Assembly: GCF_005145025.1 (NCBI RefSeq)
Contig: NZ_CP039695.1
Location: 2,289,501-2,353,500 of the forward strand
Direction: 5' to 3'
DNA: 64,000 nt
Source of the DNA: Novosphingobium sp. EMRT-2
GTDB lineage: Bacteria; Pseudomonadota; Alphaproteobacteria; Sphingomonadales; Sphingomonadaceae
In this document: one piece after another, positions 18,699-26,449 of the stretch
Layout of the letters: the number at the start of each line of letters is the position of its first letter
How positions within the stretch are numbered: the first letter of the stretch is position 1
The notes under the pieces: model-generated
Database searches by the model: none
Told to the model about the DNA's origin: nothing
What the model saw: only the letters and a program-made list of their open reading frames with translations
Program-made: the position numbers and the translations under genes

Positions 18699-19396
18699 GT
18701 AACGTGGCGTCCAAACCCTATGCAGAGGTAATTGGCGATCCCATAACGCAATCCAAGTCGCCCGTTATTCACAATTTCTGGCTGAAGCAGCTGAAAATCG
18801 ACGCTGTGTATAACGCCTGTCACGTAACGGACGGCGATTTGGCGGCCTATTTGGCTGATCGCCGTAACGACGAGGCCTGGCGCGGCTGTAACGTTACGAT
18901 GCCGCACAAGCAAACGGTGATTCCGTTACTCGATCGGCTCGATTCCGGGGCCGAAAGGATCGGCGCGGTGAACACGATCGTGCGTGAACGTAACGGGATT
19001 CTGGTTGGCCGTAACACCGATGCCCCCGGATTCCTCGAACCGTTACGCCCGTTACTGGACAAAACGCACCTTTTCCGGATGGCGCGCGTGCTGGGCACCG
19101 GCGGAGCGGCGCGCGCGATCGTTACGGCATTGGCGGATGAGCACATGGTCATCGTGCTGGCCGGCAGAAATCCGCCAAAAGCACGGGCGTTACTCGATGA
19201 ACTGGACCCCGGCGGCGAACATCACGCGGTCGATATCGCGCACTTCGAATCTGTAACGGATTTTGCCTTTGACGACCGTGCCGGGTGCCTCGATCTGGTG
19301 GTCAACGCCTCTTCGCTGGGGATGAGCGGCCAACTGCCGCTGCTTTTCGACATGAGCCACGCGCCGCCGGGCAGCGTGTTCTACGATATCGTTACG
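18699..19396. repeat. dense cluster of GTAACG/CGTTAC motifs within aroE
   Basis: GTAAC or its complement GTTAC occurs 14 times here, starting at 18699, 18824, 18864, 18888, 18893, 18925, 18990, 19011, 19042, 19051, 19121, 19189, 19253 and 19391; 13 of the 14 extend to GTAACG/CGTTAC. The pair at 18888-18897 forms the perfect palindrome GTAACGTTAC. Both orientations are used. In the rest of the window I found only about five GTAACG/CGTTAC by eye. The codons are bent to fit: TTA for leucine in four motif copies, GTA for valine, CGT-AAC for Arg-Asn. This suggests protein-binding sites laid over the gene. Confidence 0.85.
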
Positions 19397-19579
19397 TCAC
19401 CGCTCGAAACGGACTTTCTCAAGGCGGCAAGCGCCGCTGGCTTTCGCACCGTGGATGGCCTGTCGATGCTGATCGGGCAGGCGGACCATGCCTTTGCCCA
19501 CTTTTTCGGCACGCGGCCGCCGCGTGACCGCGATGCCCACTTACGCCGGGCGATTGCAGGCCAGGAGATTGCAGGATGA
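18704..19579 (+). CDS. aroE: shikimate dehydrogenase
   Basis: A 291-residue AroE starting at GTG 18704 (preceded by AAAGGG). The shikimate-binding SKSP motif is at 17-20, the catalytic lysine is K69 in NVTMPHKQ, the second catalytic residue is D106 (GRNTDAPGF), and the NADP-binding GTGGAARA loop follows near 130. It reduces 3-dehydroshikimate to shikimate in aromatic amino-acid synthesis. Codon use is unlike its neighbours: five TTA leucines and several GTA, ATA and CGT codons, mostly created by a dense run of GTAACG motifs. The protein itself looks intact. It overlaps coaE by four bases (ATGA). Confidence 0.94.
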   Translation: MASKPYAEVIGDPITQSKSPVIHNFWLKQLKIDAVYNACHVTDGDLAAYLADRRNDEAWRGCNVTMPHKQTVIPLLDRLDSGAERIGAVNTIVRERNGILVGRNTDAPGFLEPLRPLLDKTHLFRMARVLGTGGAARAIVTALADEHMVIVLAGRNPPKARALLDELDPGGEHHAVDIAHFESVTDFAFDDRAGCLDLVVNASSLGMSGQLPLLFDMSHAPPGSVFYDIVTSPLETDFLKAASAAGFRTVDGLSMLIGQADHAFAHFFGTRPPRDRDAHLRRAIAGQEIAG

Positions 19580-20190
19580 GCCGGCCTTTCATTCTCGGCC
19601 TGACCGGCTCGATCGGCATGGGCAAGTCCGCCGTGGCGCTGATGCTGCGCGAACTGGGCGTGCCGGTGTTCGATGCCGATGCGGCGGTTCACGCGCTGCA
19701 GGGGCCGGGCGGCGCGCTTGTTCCGGCGATCGAGGCGGCCTTTCCCGGAACCACCGGCCCCGAGGGGGTGTTGCGGCAGGAACTGGGCGCGCGCGTGTTC
19801 GGCGATGCCGGGGCGCTCGCGCGGCTGGAAGCCATCGTCCACCCCGCGGTGGGCCGGATGCGCGAAGCGTTCCTGATCGAACATGCCGGGCAGCCGATCG
19901 TGGTGTTCGATATTCCGCTGCTGTTCGAGAAGGGCCATGGCGCTGGCCTCGACGCGGTGATGGTTGTCTCCGCCCCCGCCGCGGCGCAACGCGCGCGCGT
20001 GCTGGCGCGGTCGGGCATGACGCCGGAGAAGTTCGCCCACATCCTCGGCCTGCAGGTGCCGGACGCGGAAAAGCGCGCCCGCGCCGATTTTATCGTCGAT
20101 ACCGGCGTGACGCTGGAAGAAACGCGCGCGCAGGTGGCTGCGCTGGTCGGGCGCATCCGCAGCGGCGAATGGCAAAAAAACCCGCGTTGA
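19576..20190 (+). CDS. coaE: dephospho-CoA kinase
   Basis: A 204-residue CoaE of standard length. The P-loop GSIGMGKS is at 11-18, DADAAVHAL at about 34-42 supplies the conserved DAD, and FDIPLLFEKG near 113-122 is the lid/adenylate-binding region. It phosphorylates the ribose 3'-OH of dephospho-CoA, the last step of CoA synthesis. Its ATG overlaps the aroE stop, and dnaQ follows after 40 bases, so aroE-coaE-dnaQ are probably one transcript. Codon use returns to GC-rich here and the GTAACG motif is absent. Confidence 0.95.
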   Translation: MSRPFILGLTGSIGMGKSAVALMLRELGVPVFDADAAVHALQGPGGALVPAIEAAFPGTTGPEGVLRQELGARVFGDAGALARLEAIVHPAVGRMREAFLIEHAGQPIVVFDIPLLFEKGHGAGLDAVMVVSAPAAAQRARVLARSGMTPEKFAHILGLQVPDAEKRARADFIVDTGVTLEETRAQVAALVGRIRSGEWQKNPR

Positions 20191-20230
20191 AGCCTTGCCA
20201 GTGCCCGGCGACGGGTCAATATACCTAGTA

Positions 20231-20917
20231 ATGCGTGAGATCGTCTTCGACACGGAAACGACCGGTCTCGATCCCCGGAGCGGCGATCGGCTGGTGGAGA
20301 TCGGTTGCATCGAAATGGTCAACCGGGTGCCTACCGGGGACGTGTTTCATGCCTATTTCAATCCCGAGCGCGGCATGCCGGCCGAGGCGGAAGCCGTCCA
20401 CGGCCTGTCCGAGGCGTTCCTGTCCGACAAGCCGAAGTTCGCCGAACGGGCGGAGGAACTGATCGCCTTCCTGGGCGACAGTCCGCTGGTGGCGCACAAC
20501 GCCGGCTTCGATTTCGGCTTCCTCAATCACGAACTGGCGGCCTGCGGGCTGGAAGCGGTGGACCGCGATCGCATGGTCGATACGGTCGCCATCGCCCGGC
20601 GCAAGCATCCCGGCGCCAAGCTTTCACTGGATGCGCTGTGCACGCGCTATGGCATCGACCGGAGCCATCGCACCAAGCACGGCGCCTTGCTGGACGCGGA
20701 ACTGCTGGCGCAGCTCTACGTCGAACTCATGGGTGGGCGGCAGATCGGCCTGGAACTGGCCGCCGAGGCGGCCGCTTCCGTGCAGACGGAAGAACTGGCC
20801 ACCGTCGCCGTCACCCGCGTCTTCCGCACGCCCCGGTCCTATGCCGCGAGCGAGGCGGAACTGGCCCGCCATGCCGAGTTCATGGCGGGTTTCAGCGATC
20901 CCGTCTGGTCGCGCTAG
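20231..20917 (+). CDS. dnaQ: DNA polymerase III subunit epsilon
   Basis: A 228-residue DEDDh exonuclease. Exo I is DTETTG at residues 7-12, Exo II is HNAGFDFGFLNHEL around 92-105, and Exo III is HGALLDAELLAQLY around 155-168, with the catalytic histidine. It proofreads for the replicative polymerase. The ATG at 20231 starts MREIVFDTETTG, the usual DnaQ N-terminus; a longer in-frame extension has no similarity. The C-terminal part (about 180-228) would tether it to the alpha subunit. It is placed 3 kb from the proposed origin. Confidence 0.95.
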   Translation: MREIVFDTETTGLDPRSGDRLVEIGCIEMVNRVPTGDVFHAYFNPERGMPAEAEAVHGLSEAFLSDKPKFAERAEELIAFLGDSPLVAHNAGFDFGFLNHELAACGLEAVDRDRMVDTVAIARRKHPGAKLSLDALCTRYGIDRSHRTKHGALLDAELLAQLYVELMGGRQIGLELAAEAAASVQTEELATVAVTRVFRTPRSYAASEAELARHAEFMAGFSDPVWSR

Positions 20918-20956
20918 CGGCTGGCGCGGGATCGCCACAAGCGAGGAGAAGGGTTT

Positions 20957-21526
20957 ATGGATATTCGCGTTTCGGGCCACCAGGTCGAGACCGGTAGCGC
21001 ACTTCAGGCTCATGCCGAGGAGCGCCTTACGGGTATCGTCGACAAGTACTTTTCCCGCGCGCTTTCCTCGCAGGTCACGCTCGGCAAGGGGCCACATGGC
21101 GGTTTCCGATGCGATATCGTGACTCATGTGACGCAGGGCCTGATCCTGAAGGGCAGCGCGATCGCCCAGGATGCCCACGCCGCAGTCGATCAGTCGGCCG
21201 AAAAGATCGACAAGCAGCTTCGCCGCTACAAGCGGCGGATCAACGCCCGGCAGGACCAGGCCGATCACGCCCGCCGCGCGGAAGAAGCGGCCTACACCGT
21301 GTTCGTGGTCGAGGAGACCGAAGAAGAGCCCGAAGTCGCCGATGCGCCGCTGGTGATCGCCGAAACGCGCGTTGACGTGCCCACCGCGACCGTTTCCGAC
21401 GCGGTGATGATGCTCGATCTGCGCAATACCAACGCGCTGTTGTTCAAGAACGCGGGCACCGGCGTGCACAACATGGTCTATCGCCGTGGCGATGGGTCGA
21501 TCGGCTGGGTGGAACCCGCCAAGTAG
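20957..21526 (+). CDS. hpf: ribosome hibernation promoting factor, long form
   Basis: A 189-residue long-form HPF. The N-terminal S30AE domain (about 1-100) opens MDIRVSGHQVETGSALQAHAEERL and contains the basic helix DQSAEKIDKQLRRYKRRINAR. A linker leads to the C-terminal dimerisation domain (about 130-189) with VMMLDLRNTNALLFKN and HNMVYRRGDGSIGWVEP. Long HPF alone forms inactive 100S ribosome dimers in stationary phase. GGAGAAGG lies just before the start. A perfect hairpin follows the gene, and ptsN lies beyond, as in many proteobacteria where hpf and ptsN are neighbours. Confidence 0.95.
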   Translation: MDIRVSGHQVETGSALQAHAEERLTGIVDKYFSRALSSQVTLGKGPHGGFRCDIVTHVTQGLILKGSAIAQDAHAAVDQSAEKIDKQLRRYKRRINARQDQADHARRAEEAAYTVFVVEETEEEPEVADAPLVIAETRVDVPTATVSDAVMMLDLRNTNALLFKNAGTGVHNMVYRRGDGSIGWVEPAK

Positions 21527-21537
21527 AGGCTATCGGT

Positions 21538-21571
21538 CATGGCTTCCCGCCATTTTAGGCGGGAAGCCATG
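21538..21571 (+). promoter_or_regulatory. perfect 14-bp hairpin between hpf and ptsN
   Basis: CATGGCTTCCCGCC (21538-21551) pairs without mismatch with GGCGGGAAGCCATG (21558-21571) across a 6-base A/T loop. It starts 12 bases after the hpf stop. No U-run follows, so a strict intrinsic terminator is unlikely; an RNA-stabilising hairpin for hpf or an attenuator before ptsN fits better. Confidence 0.6.
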
Positions 21572-21658
21572 ATTCGGCACTTGCATGGCGGGGCTTTCGG
21601 GCGCATGGCGCGCCCGATTGATCGTGCCCGTGAGGCATGCTGACGGCTTTTCCAGTCC

Positions 21659-22120
21659 ATGACGGCTCTTTTTACCCTTGATCCCCTGGCGGTCCGTATG
21701 GTCCGCGCTGAAACCAAGCAGCAGATCCTGAGCGAACTCGCCGATTGCTTCGCCAGGGTCTATTCGCTCGATCGCGCCTCCGTGCTTGAACGGGTGGAAG
21801 AGCGCGAACGGCTGGGCAGCACCGGCTTCGGCCGTGGCGTTGCCATTCCGCACGCCCGGCTCGAAAATCTGCCGCGGCCCGTGGCGACGTTCTTCCGTCT
21901 GGAAAATCCGGTCGAATTCGAAGCGGCCGACGGCATGCCGGTGGATTGCGTGTTCGGCCTGCTTTCGCCCGAACAGGCCGGGGCCACGCACTTGCAGGCG
22001 CTGGCGGCGATCTCGCGGCTGATGCGGGACGAGCGGATGCACGAACGGCTGCTCGCCGCGCCCGATGCCGACGCGATCTACGCCCTGCTCGTCAACGTCA
22101 TCGACCGCGATGCCGCCTGA
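21659..22120 (+). CDS. ptsN: PTS IIA-like nitrogen regulatory protein (EIIA-Ntr)
   Basis: A 153-residue PtsN. The phosphorylated histidine is H65 in GRGVAIPHARLENL, and TGFGRG just before it is typical. It accepts phosphate from PTSP-NPr and its phosphorylation state regulates processes such as potassium transport and stringent response rather than sugar uptake. EI-Ntr (ptsP) is encoded at 48193-50472; the HPr/NPr protein is not in the window. Its stop overlaps the next gene's start region by 11 bases, so the downstream thioesterase is likely translationally coupled. Confidence 0.94.
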   Translation: MTALFTLDPLAVRMVRAETKQQILSELADCFARVYSLDRASVLERVEERERLGSTGFGRGVAIPHARLENLPRPVATFFRLENPVEFEAADGMPVDCVFGLLSPEQAGATHLQALAAISRLMRDERMHERLLAAPDADAIYALLVNVIDRDAA

Positions 22121-22607
22121 AGACGGGGCGGCCGGCGCGGCCCGCGAAGGCGCCCGGCTGCACTGGCGCGCGCTGGAAGGCCTCTATGCTTCGGCGCCGG
22201 TCAACCATCTGTTCGCGTCGCGCCTGGAAATCGTCGGGGAAGGGCGCTCGCGCATCGTGTTCGATGTCGATCCGAGCTGCTTTCACGCCGCCGGTGCGGC
22301 GCACGGCACGATCTATTTCAAGATGCTGGACGATGCCGCGTTCTACGCCGCCAATACGCTGGTGACGGATCGCTTCCTGCTGACGACCTCGTTCAACCTG
22401 TTCTTCAGCCGGCCCATCCACGGTGGCCGGGTCATCGCCGAAGGGCGCTGGGTTTCCGGCCGGCGCCGCGTACTGGTGGCGGAATCGCGGCTGGTGGACG
22501 AGGAAGGCGAGGAAGTGGGCCGGGGCACCGGCACGTTTCAGCGGTCGCGCATCGCGCTGGGCAGCCTGGAAGGCTATAATGCCGGCTTGCGCGGCACGGC
22601 TGCCTGA
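22110..22607 (+). CDS. PaaI-type hotdog thioesterase
   Basis: A 165-residue hotdog-fold protein. The segment HGTIYFKMLDDAAFYAANTLV (around 70-90) is the hotdog helix with the acidic catalytic position, and LTTSFNLFFSRPIHGGRVIAEGRWVSGRRRV is the following sheet, as in the PaaI/YiiD type of acyl-CoA thioesterases. It hydrolyses an acyl- or aryl-CoA; substrate not visible. The ATG at 22110 lies inside the end of ptsN, and the frame then runs to 22607. DUF1491 follows 20 bases later. Confidence 0.8.
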   Translation: MPPEDGAAGAAREGARLHWRALEGLYASAPVNHLFASRLEIVGEGRSRIVFDVDPSCFHAAGAAHGTIYFKMLDDAAFYAANTLVTDRFLLTTSFNLFFSRPIHGGRVIAEGRWVSGRRRVLVAESRLVDEEGEEVGRGTGTFQRSRIALGSLEGYNAGLRGTAA

Positions 22608-22627
22608 GCGGATCGGCCGCCGGGCTC

Positions 22628-22954
22628 ATGGCAACGCGCCTTCCCGCCCATGTCGAAGTCAGCGGACTGATCCGCCGCGCGCAGGCTCAGGGCGGCTTCG
22701 CGATGGTGCTGCACAAGGGCGAGCCGGACTCCGGCACCATCCTGATTGTTATGGTGGATAATCAGGGACTTGGAGCGCTCTATGAGCGGATGCCGCAGCG
22801 CGACGGCACGCGGGATTGGGCCAAGTCAAAGGTTCAAGATACTGATAATAAGCAGGAATTTGAGGATTACCTGACCCGCCGCCAGCGCCAGGACCCGGAC
22901 GTGTGGATTATCGAACTGACTGTCGCAGACGGGGAACGCCTGATCCGGACCTGA
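22628..22954 (+). CDS. DUF1491 family protein
   Basis: A 108-residue protein of the alphaproteobacterial DUF1491 family: it starts MATRLPAHVEVSGLIRRAQAQGGFAMVLHKG, then GTILIVMVDNQG, and ends with a DPDVWIIELTVADGERLI strand, the typical finish. No membrane or signal segment. Function is unknown. The ptsN-thioesterase-DUF1491 spacing (overlap, then 20 bases) suggests one transcript. The middle codons (CAAGATACTGATAATAAGCAG, about 22834-22854) are A/T-rich compared with neighbours. Confidence 0.85.
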   Translation: MATRLPAHVEVSGLIRRAQAQGGFAMVLHKGEPDSGTILIVMVDNQGLGALYERMPQRDGTRDWAKSKVQDTDNKQEFEDYLTRRQRQDPDVWIIELTVADGERLIRT

Positions 22955-22965
22955 CCTGTGCGGGG

Positions 22966-22994
22966 TTGACTCTGCCGCTTCGCCAAATAAAGGC
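22966..22994 (+). promoter_or_regulatory. possible promoter for the SleB-like hydrolase
   Basis: TTGACT at 22966-22971 is a good -35 hexamer; A/T-rich TAAAGG at 22988-22993, 16 bases on, is a weak -10. The gap 22955-23162 holds no gene. Prediction by eye only. Confidence 0.35.
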
Positions 22995-23162
22995 ACCCTA
23001 CCGCAATGCGAAGGCGGCGTGGTTCTGCGGGAGGCAGGACGCGCTAGCACGCAGACGGGGGGCAACCGTCATGGCTCTCCGGAGCAGGCCCGCGAGATGA
23101 AAGTCTTGCATGGGGCTTGCTTCCGCCATGCCCGGGTGTCCACCGCCGAATGACGATGATGG

Positions 23163-23819
23163 ATGAGTAAGCAGTTAAAGTATGCCAGCGCGATCAGTAT
23201 CTGCCTGACGCTGGTGACAACGATCTTTACCGCCGCCGGTTCCCGCGCGGCCGTGCAGGACCTTCAGGTTCCTGCGATCGAGGCCCAAGGCGCCTCTCCC
23301 GTGATTTTCCCCAGCCGGTCCGCCGCGTCTGTCCAGCCGGCTGCCGCACAACAGGCCGCCACGCATTCCGCGTCGAGCGCCGTTGATGCTCCGGAAGCGG
23401 ACGCCCCGGAAACGCTGGCCGAGCTGGTCGATGAAACCGCCGTTCCCGCCGCCTTGTCGAGCGAGCTGAACTGCCTGGCCGGCGCAATCTATTTCGAAGC
23501 CAAGAGCGAAACGCTGGACGGCCAGCTTGCCGTGGGCCGCGTGGTTGTCGAGCGCTCCAAGTCGGGCCGTTTCCCGGCAAGCTATTGCGGCGTGGTCTAT
23601 CAGCCTTCGCAGTTCTCGTTCGTGCGTGGACACGCCATGCCGCCGATCAACAAGGGCAGCCGTGACTGGGCGGAAGCCGTCAAGATCGCGCAGATTGCCG
23701 ACAAGGGCGCGTGGAAGAGCCCCGCCGAGGGCGCGATGTATTTCCATGCCGCGCGCGTTTCGCCGCGCTGGGGCAAGGTCCGCCTCGCCCGCGTGGACAA
23801 CCACATTTTCTATCGCTGA
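23163..23819 (+). CDS. exported SleB-like cell wall hydrolase
   Basis: A 218-residue protein with an N-terminal signal/anchor (about 1-30), a Pro/Ala-rich linker (about 40-95) and a C-terminal hydrolase_2 (SleB) domain at about 100-218. The domain signature is LNCLAGAIYFEAKSETLDGQLAVGRVVVER, where Glu112 is the catalytic glutamate of this lysozyme-like family; CGVVYQPSQFSF and AMYFHAARVSPRW follow. SleB enzymes cut peptidoglycan; in Gram-negatives without spores, homologues act in wall remodelling. It faces the convergent thioesterase across a strong terminator. Confidence 0.9.
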   Translation: MSKQLKYASAISICLTLVTTIFTAAGSRAAVQDLQVPAIEAQGASPVIFPSRSAASVQPAAAQQAATHSASSAVDAPEADAPETLAELVDETAVPAALSSELNCLAGAIYFEAKSETLDGQLAVGRVVVERSKSGRFPASYCGVVYQPSQFSFVRGHAMPPINKGSRDWAEAVKIAQIADKGAWKSPAEGAMYFHAARVSPRWGKVRLARVDNHIFYR

Positions 23820-23852
23820 TGCACCACCGGCCTCCGGCCCGCGTGGAACAGT

Positions 23853-23892
23853 GGAAAAGGCCGCCCGTGGATCGCCGCGAGCGGCCTTTTCC
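23853..23892. terminator. bidirectional intrinsic terminator
   Basis: GGAAAAGGCCGC (23853-23864) pairs perfectly with GCGGCCTTTTCC (23881-23892). The four A-U pairs at the base give U-rich ends on both strands. It lies between the convergent SleB-like and thioesterase genes. Confidence 0.85.
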
Positions 23893-23901
23893 GTGCCGGC
23901 A

Positions 23902-24747
23902 TCAGCTTTTCCGCGAAAGGCTGATGGCGCTGACGGAGATCGTCCCCAGCGGCCCGGCCGGATCGTGCAACGCGCACTGGCCCACCGCGATACCTTCCCG
24001 CGAGAGGTGCCCGGTCAGTTCGTAGCCCAGCCATTCACCCATCGGCAGGCGGTGCAGGTGGACGGTGAAATCGGTGTTCACGAAATCGATGCCGTGTTCG
24101 CTGCTGTGCGCCAGCGGGCTGGCGAAGTCCGCCGTCAGCGCGACATGGCCGAACGGTGTGAGCGCATGGCCGGCGACGATCTCGATCCCCGCGCGCAACC
24201 ACGCCTGGCGCGCATGCGGCGGCCCCATCGCGCCCAGCACCGAAGGATTGCCCCGTTCCGGCGCGCCACGCTCCTCGCCGCTCTCCGGGCTTTCGCGGCG
24301 GAAGCGGGGGTGATCGCCGACGGGCACGGGGCGCATTTCCCAGTTGCCGAAACGGCGCAGCGGCTCCAGCCCTTCCGGCGGCGGCGCTGGCCACGGCGGG
24401 CTTTGCCAGACCGGATTGTCCGGCTGTCGCGATTGCCGCGCCAGCTGGCAGGTGGCGCGGGCGCAGAGTTTGCCATCGGCGGAAAGGCTGGCTTCCACCA
24501 GCTTCAGCCGGCCACCGTCGTGGAGCACGCGCAACTCCACGCCGAGCGGCTGCGCCGGGGCCATGCGCAGCATATCCACCCCGAACCGCACCGGGACCAG
24601 TCCCGGTTCCATGACATCACGCTCGATCACAAAGCCAAGCAGCGATGCCATCGCGGCGCCGCTCAGGGTGCCAGGCTGCCAGTATCCCCGGCCGAGCCTG
24701 GTCGGCACGAACAGGTCGCCATCGGTTTCGAAAAAGCTATCCGGCAC
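23902..24747 (-). CDS. thioesterase family protein (TesB-like double hotdog)
   Basis: A 281-residue protein resembling the two-hotdog acyl-CoA thioesterase family: N-terminal GRGYWQPGTLSGAAMASLLGFVIE, then VPVRFGVDMLRMAPAQPLGVELRVLHDGGRLKLVEASLSADGKLCARATCQ, and a C-terminal second hotdog ending VGQCALHDPAGPLGTISVSAISL. It probably hydrolyses an acyl-CoA. The start is GTG 24747, with GGAGGGGAG upstream. Thirty-three bases before it sits a TTTAAT-N6-ATTAAA palindrome like that upstream of the acyl-CoA dehydrogenase at 4847-6001, which implies shared control and a role in acyl-CoA turnover. Confidence 0.82.
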   Translation of the reverse strand: MPDSFFETDGDLFVPTRLGRGYWQPGTLSGAAMASLLGFVIERDVMEPGLVPVRFGVDMLRMAPAQPLGVELRVLHDGGRLKLVEASLSADGKLCARATCQLARQSRQPDNPVWQSPPWPAPPPEGLEPLRRFGNWEMRPVPVGDHPRFRRESPESGEERGAPERGNPSVLGAMGPPHARQAWLRAGIEIVAGHALTPFGHVALTADFASPLAHSSEHGIDFVNTDFTVHLHRLPMGEWLGYELTGHLSREGIAVGQCALHDPAGPLGTISVSAISLSRKS

Positions 24748-24779
24748 GGCTTTCGTGCTCTCCCCTCCGTTGAAGAGGG

Positions 24780-24797
24780 TTTAATTGCACGATTAAA
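24780..24797. promoter_or_regulatory. putative operator upstream of thioesterase
   Basis: TTTAATTGCACGATTAAA: the outer TTTAAT/ATTAAA half-sites, the total length (18) and the CG before ATTAAA all match the palindrome at 6072-6089. It lies just before the start of the thioesterase, where a repressor would block transcription. Confidence 0.55.
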
Positions 24798-24799
24798 TA

Positions 24800-24832
24800 G
24801 CGATGGGAAGACGCCCTGCCCCCTCCCATCGC
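24800..24832 (-). terminator. terminator downstream of purH
   Basis: On the minus strand GCGATGGGA (24832-24824) pairs with TCCCATCGC (24808-24800), followed by TATTTAAT. It closes the rpe-heparinase-purH transcript; the U-rich tail overlaps the neighbouring operator. Confidence 0.55.
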
Positions 24833-24850
24833 GCGTTGGGCCATCGCCCG

Positions 24851-26440
24851 TCAGTGGCGGAAGTGGCGCATTCCCGTGAAGATCATGGCGAGGCCGGCTT
24901 CGTCCGCCGCCTTGATCACGTCCTCGTCGCGGATCGAGCCGCCCGGCTGGATCACCGCCGTGGCGCCGGCTTCCACCGCCGCCAGCAGACCATCGGCGAA
25001 GGGGAAGAACGCGTCGGACGCGACCGCGGAGCCGACCGTGCGCGGCGCGTCCCAGCCGTGCGTTTCGGCGGCTTCCCGGGCCTTGGCGGCGGCAATGCGC
25101 GAGGAATCGCGGCGGTTCATCTGGCCCGCGCCGACCCCGGCGGTGACTCCGTCCTTCGCATAGACGATCGCGTTCGACTTGACGTGCTTCGCTACGGTCC
25201 AGGCGAACAGGCAGTCCTTGAGTTCCTGTTCGGTCGGCTGGCGCTTGGTCACCACCTTGAGCGCATCGTCGGCCAGCGCGCCATTGTCGCGGTCCTGCAC
25301 CAGCAGGCCCCCGGCGATCGGCACCAGCGTCAGGCCGGGGCGGTGCGCGTCGGGAAGGTCGTTCACCAGCAGCAGGCGCAGGTTCTTCTTGCGCGCGAAG
25401 GCCTCCTTCGCGGCCTCGTCAGCCCCGGGGGCGACGACCACTTCGGTAAAAATCTCGCAGATCGCGTTGGCGGTCGGGCCGTCGAGCGGCTGGTTGACCG
25501 CGACGATGCCGCCGAACGCCGATACGGAATCGCAGGCCAGCGCCTGGTGCCAAGCTTCCAGCAGCGTGTCGGCCGTGGCGACGCCGCAGGGGTTGGCGTG
25601 CTTGACGATCACCACGGTCGGCTTGTCCGTGGCGAATTCGGCCACGAGCTCCAGCGCGGCGTTGGCATCGTTGTAGTTGTTGTACGACAGTTCCTTGCCC
25701 TGCACCTGCTGCGCCTGGGGCAGGCCGGCGGTCGCCGGCCGGTTGGGCACATAGAGCGCCGCGTTCTGGTGCGGATTCTCGCCATAGCGCAGCGTCGTCA
25801 CCAGCTTGCTCGAGAGATTGAGCGTGGCCGGGAAGCGCTGCCCCTGGTCGGCGAACGCGAACCAGCTGGAAATCGCGGCGTCGTAGGCGGCGGTCGCGGC
25901 GAAGGCCTTGGCCGCCATCGCCTTGCGGAATGCCAGCGTGGTGGCGCCGCCGGACTGTTCCAGCTCGCCCAGCAGCGTGGCGTAGTCGGCGGGATCGGTG
26001 ACGATGGTGACGAAAGCGTGGTTCTTCGCCGCCGAACGGACCATCGAAGGCCCGCCGATGTCGATGTTCTCGATCACTTCGTCGCGGTCCGCGCCCTTGG
26101 CCACGGTCGCCTCGAACGGATAGAGATTGACGACGACGAGGTCGATCGCGCCGATGGCGTGCGCGTCCATGGCGGCGGCATGTTCGGGATTGTCGCGCAC
26201 CGCCAGCAGGCCGCCGTGGACCATCGGGTGCAGCGTCTTGACGCGGCCGTCCATCATTTCGGGAAAGCCGGTCAGGTCGGACACGTCGCGCACGGCCAGC
26301 CCGGCGTCGCGCAGCGCCTTGGCGGTGCCGCCGGTGGAGACCAGTTCCACGCCGCGTGCCGCCAGCGCCTTGCCCAGATCCGCCAAACCGGATTTGTCGG
26401 ACACCGAAAGCAGCGCCCGCTTGATCGTCACCTCACTCAC
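24851..26440 (-). CDS. purH: bifunctional AICAR transformylase / IMP cyclohydrolase
   Basis: A 529-residue PurH, full length. The N-terminal MGS-like IMP cyclohydrolase domain (about 1-200) opens [21 protein letters not shown] and has [12 protein letters not shown] and [17 protein letters not shown]. The C-terminal AICAR transformylase domain has [28 protein letters not shown] (catalytic Lys-His) and the closing [30 protein letters not shown]. It carries out the last two steps of de novo IMP synthesis. Start is GTG 26440. It is the last gene of a leftward operon after the heparinase-like gene, with 9 bases between them. Confidence 0.97.
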   Translation of the reverse strand: MSEVTIKRALLSVSDKSGLADLGKALAARGVELVSTGGTAKALRDAGLAVRDVSDLTGFPEMMDGRVKTLHPMVHGGLLAVRDNPEHAAAMDAHAIGAIDLVVVNLYPFEATVAKGADRDEVIENIDIGGPSMVRSAAKNHAFVTIVTDPADYATLLGELEQSGGATTLAFRKAMAAKAFAATAAYDAAISSWFAFADQGQRFPATLNLSSKLVTTLRYGENPHQNAALYVPNRPATAGLPQAQQVQGKELSYNNYNDANAALELVAEFATDKPTVVIVKHANPCGVATADTLLEAWHQALACDSVSAFGGIVAVNQPLDGPTANAICEIFTEVVVAPGADEAAKEAFARKKNLRLLLVNDLPDAHRPGLTLVPIAGGLLVQDRDNGALADDALKVVTKRQPTEQELKDCLFAWTVAKHVKSNAIVYAKDGVTAGVGAGQMNRRDSSRIAAAKAREAAETHGWDAPRTVGSAVASDAFFPFADGLLAAVEAGATAVIQPGGSIRDEDVIKAADEAGLAMIFTGMRHFRH

Positions 26441-26449
26441 AGGGATTTC

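Noticed and set aside
20920..20956. A sigma-54-like promoter before hpf (TGGCGCGGGATCGCC)
   Set aside because: GG and GC are nine bases apart, not the required ten, and the -12 element lacks the usual TTGC.
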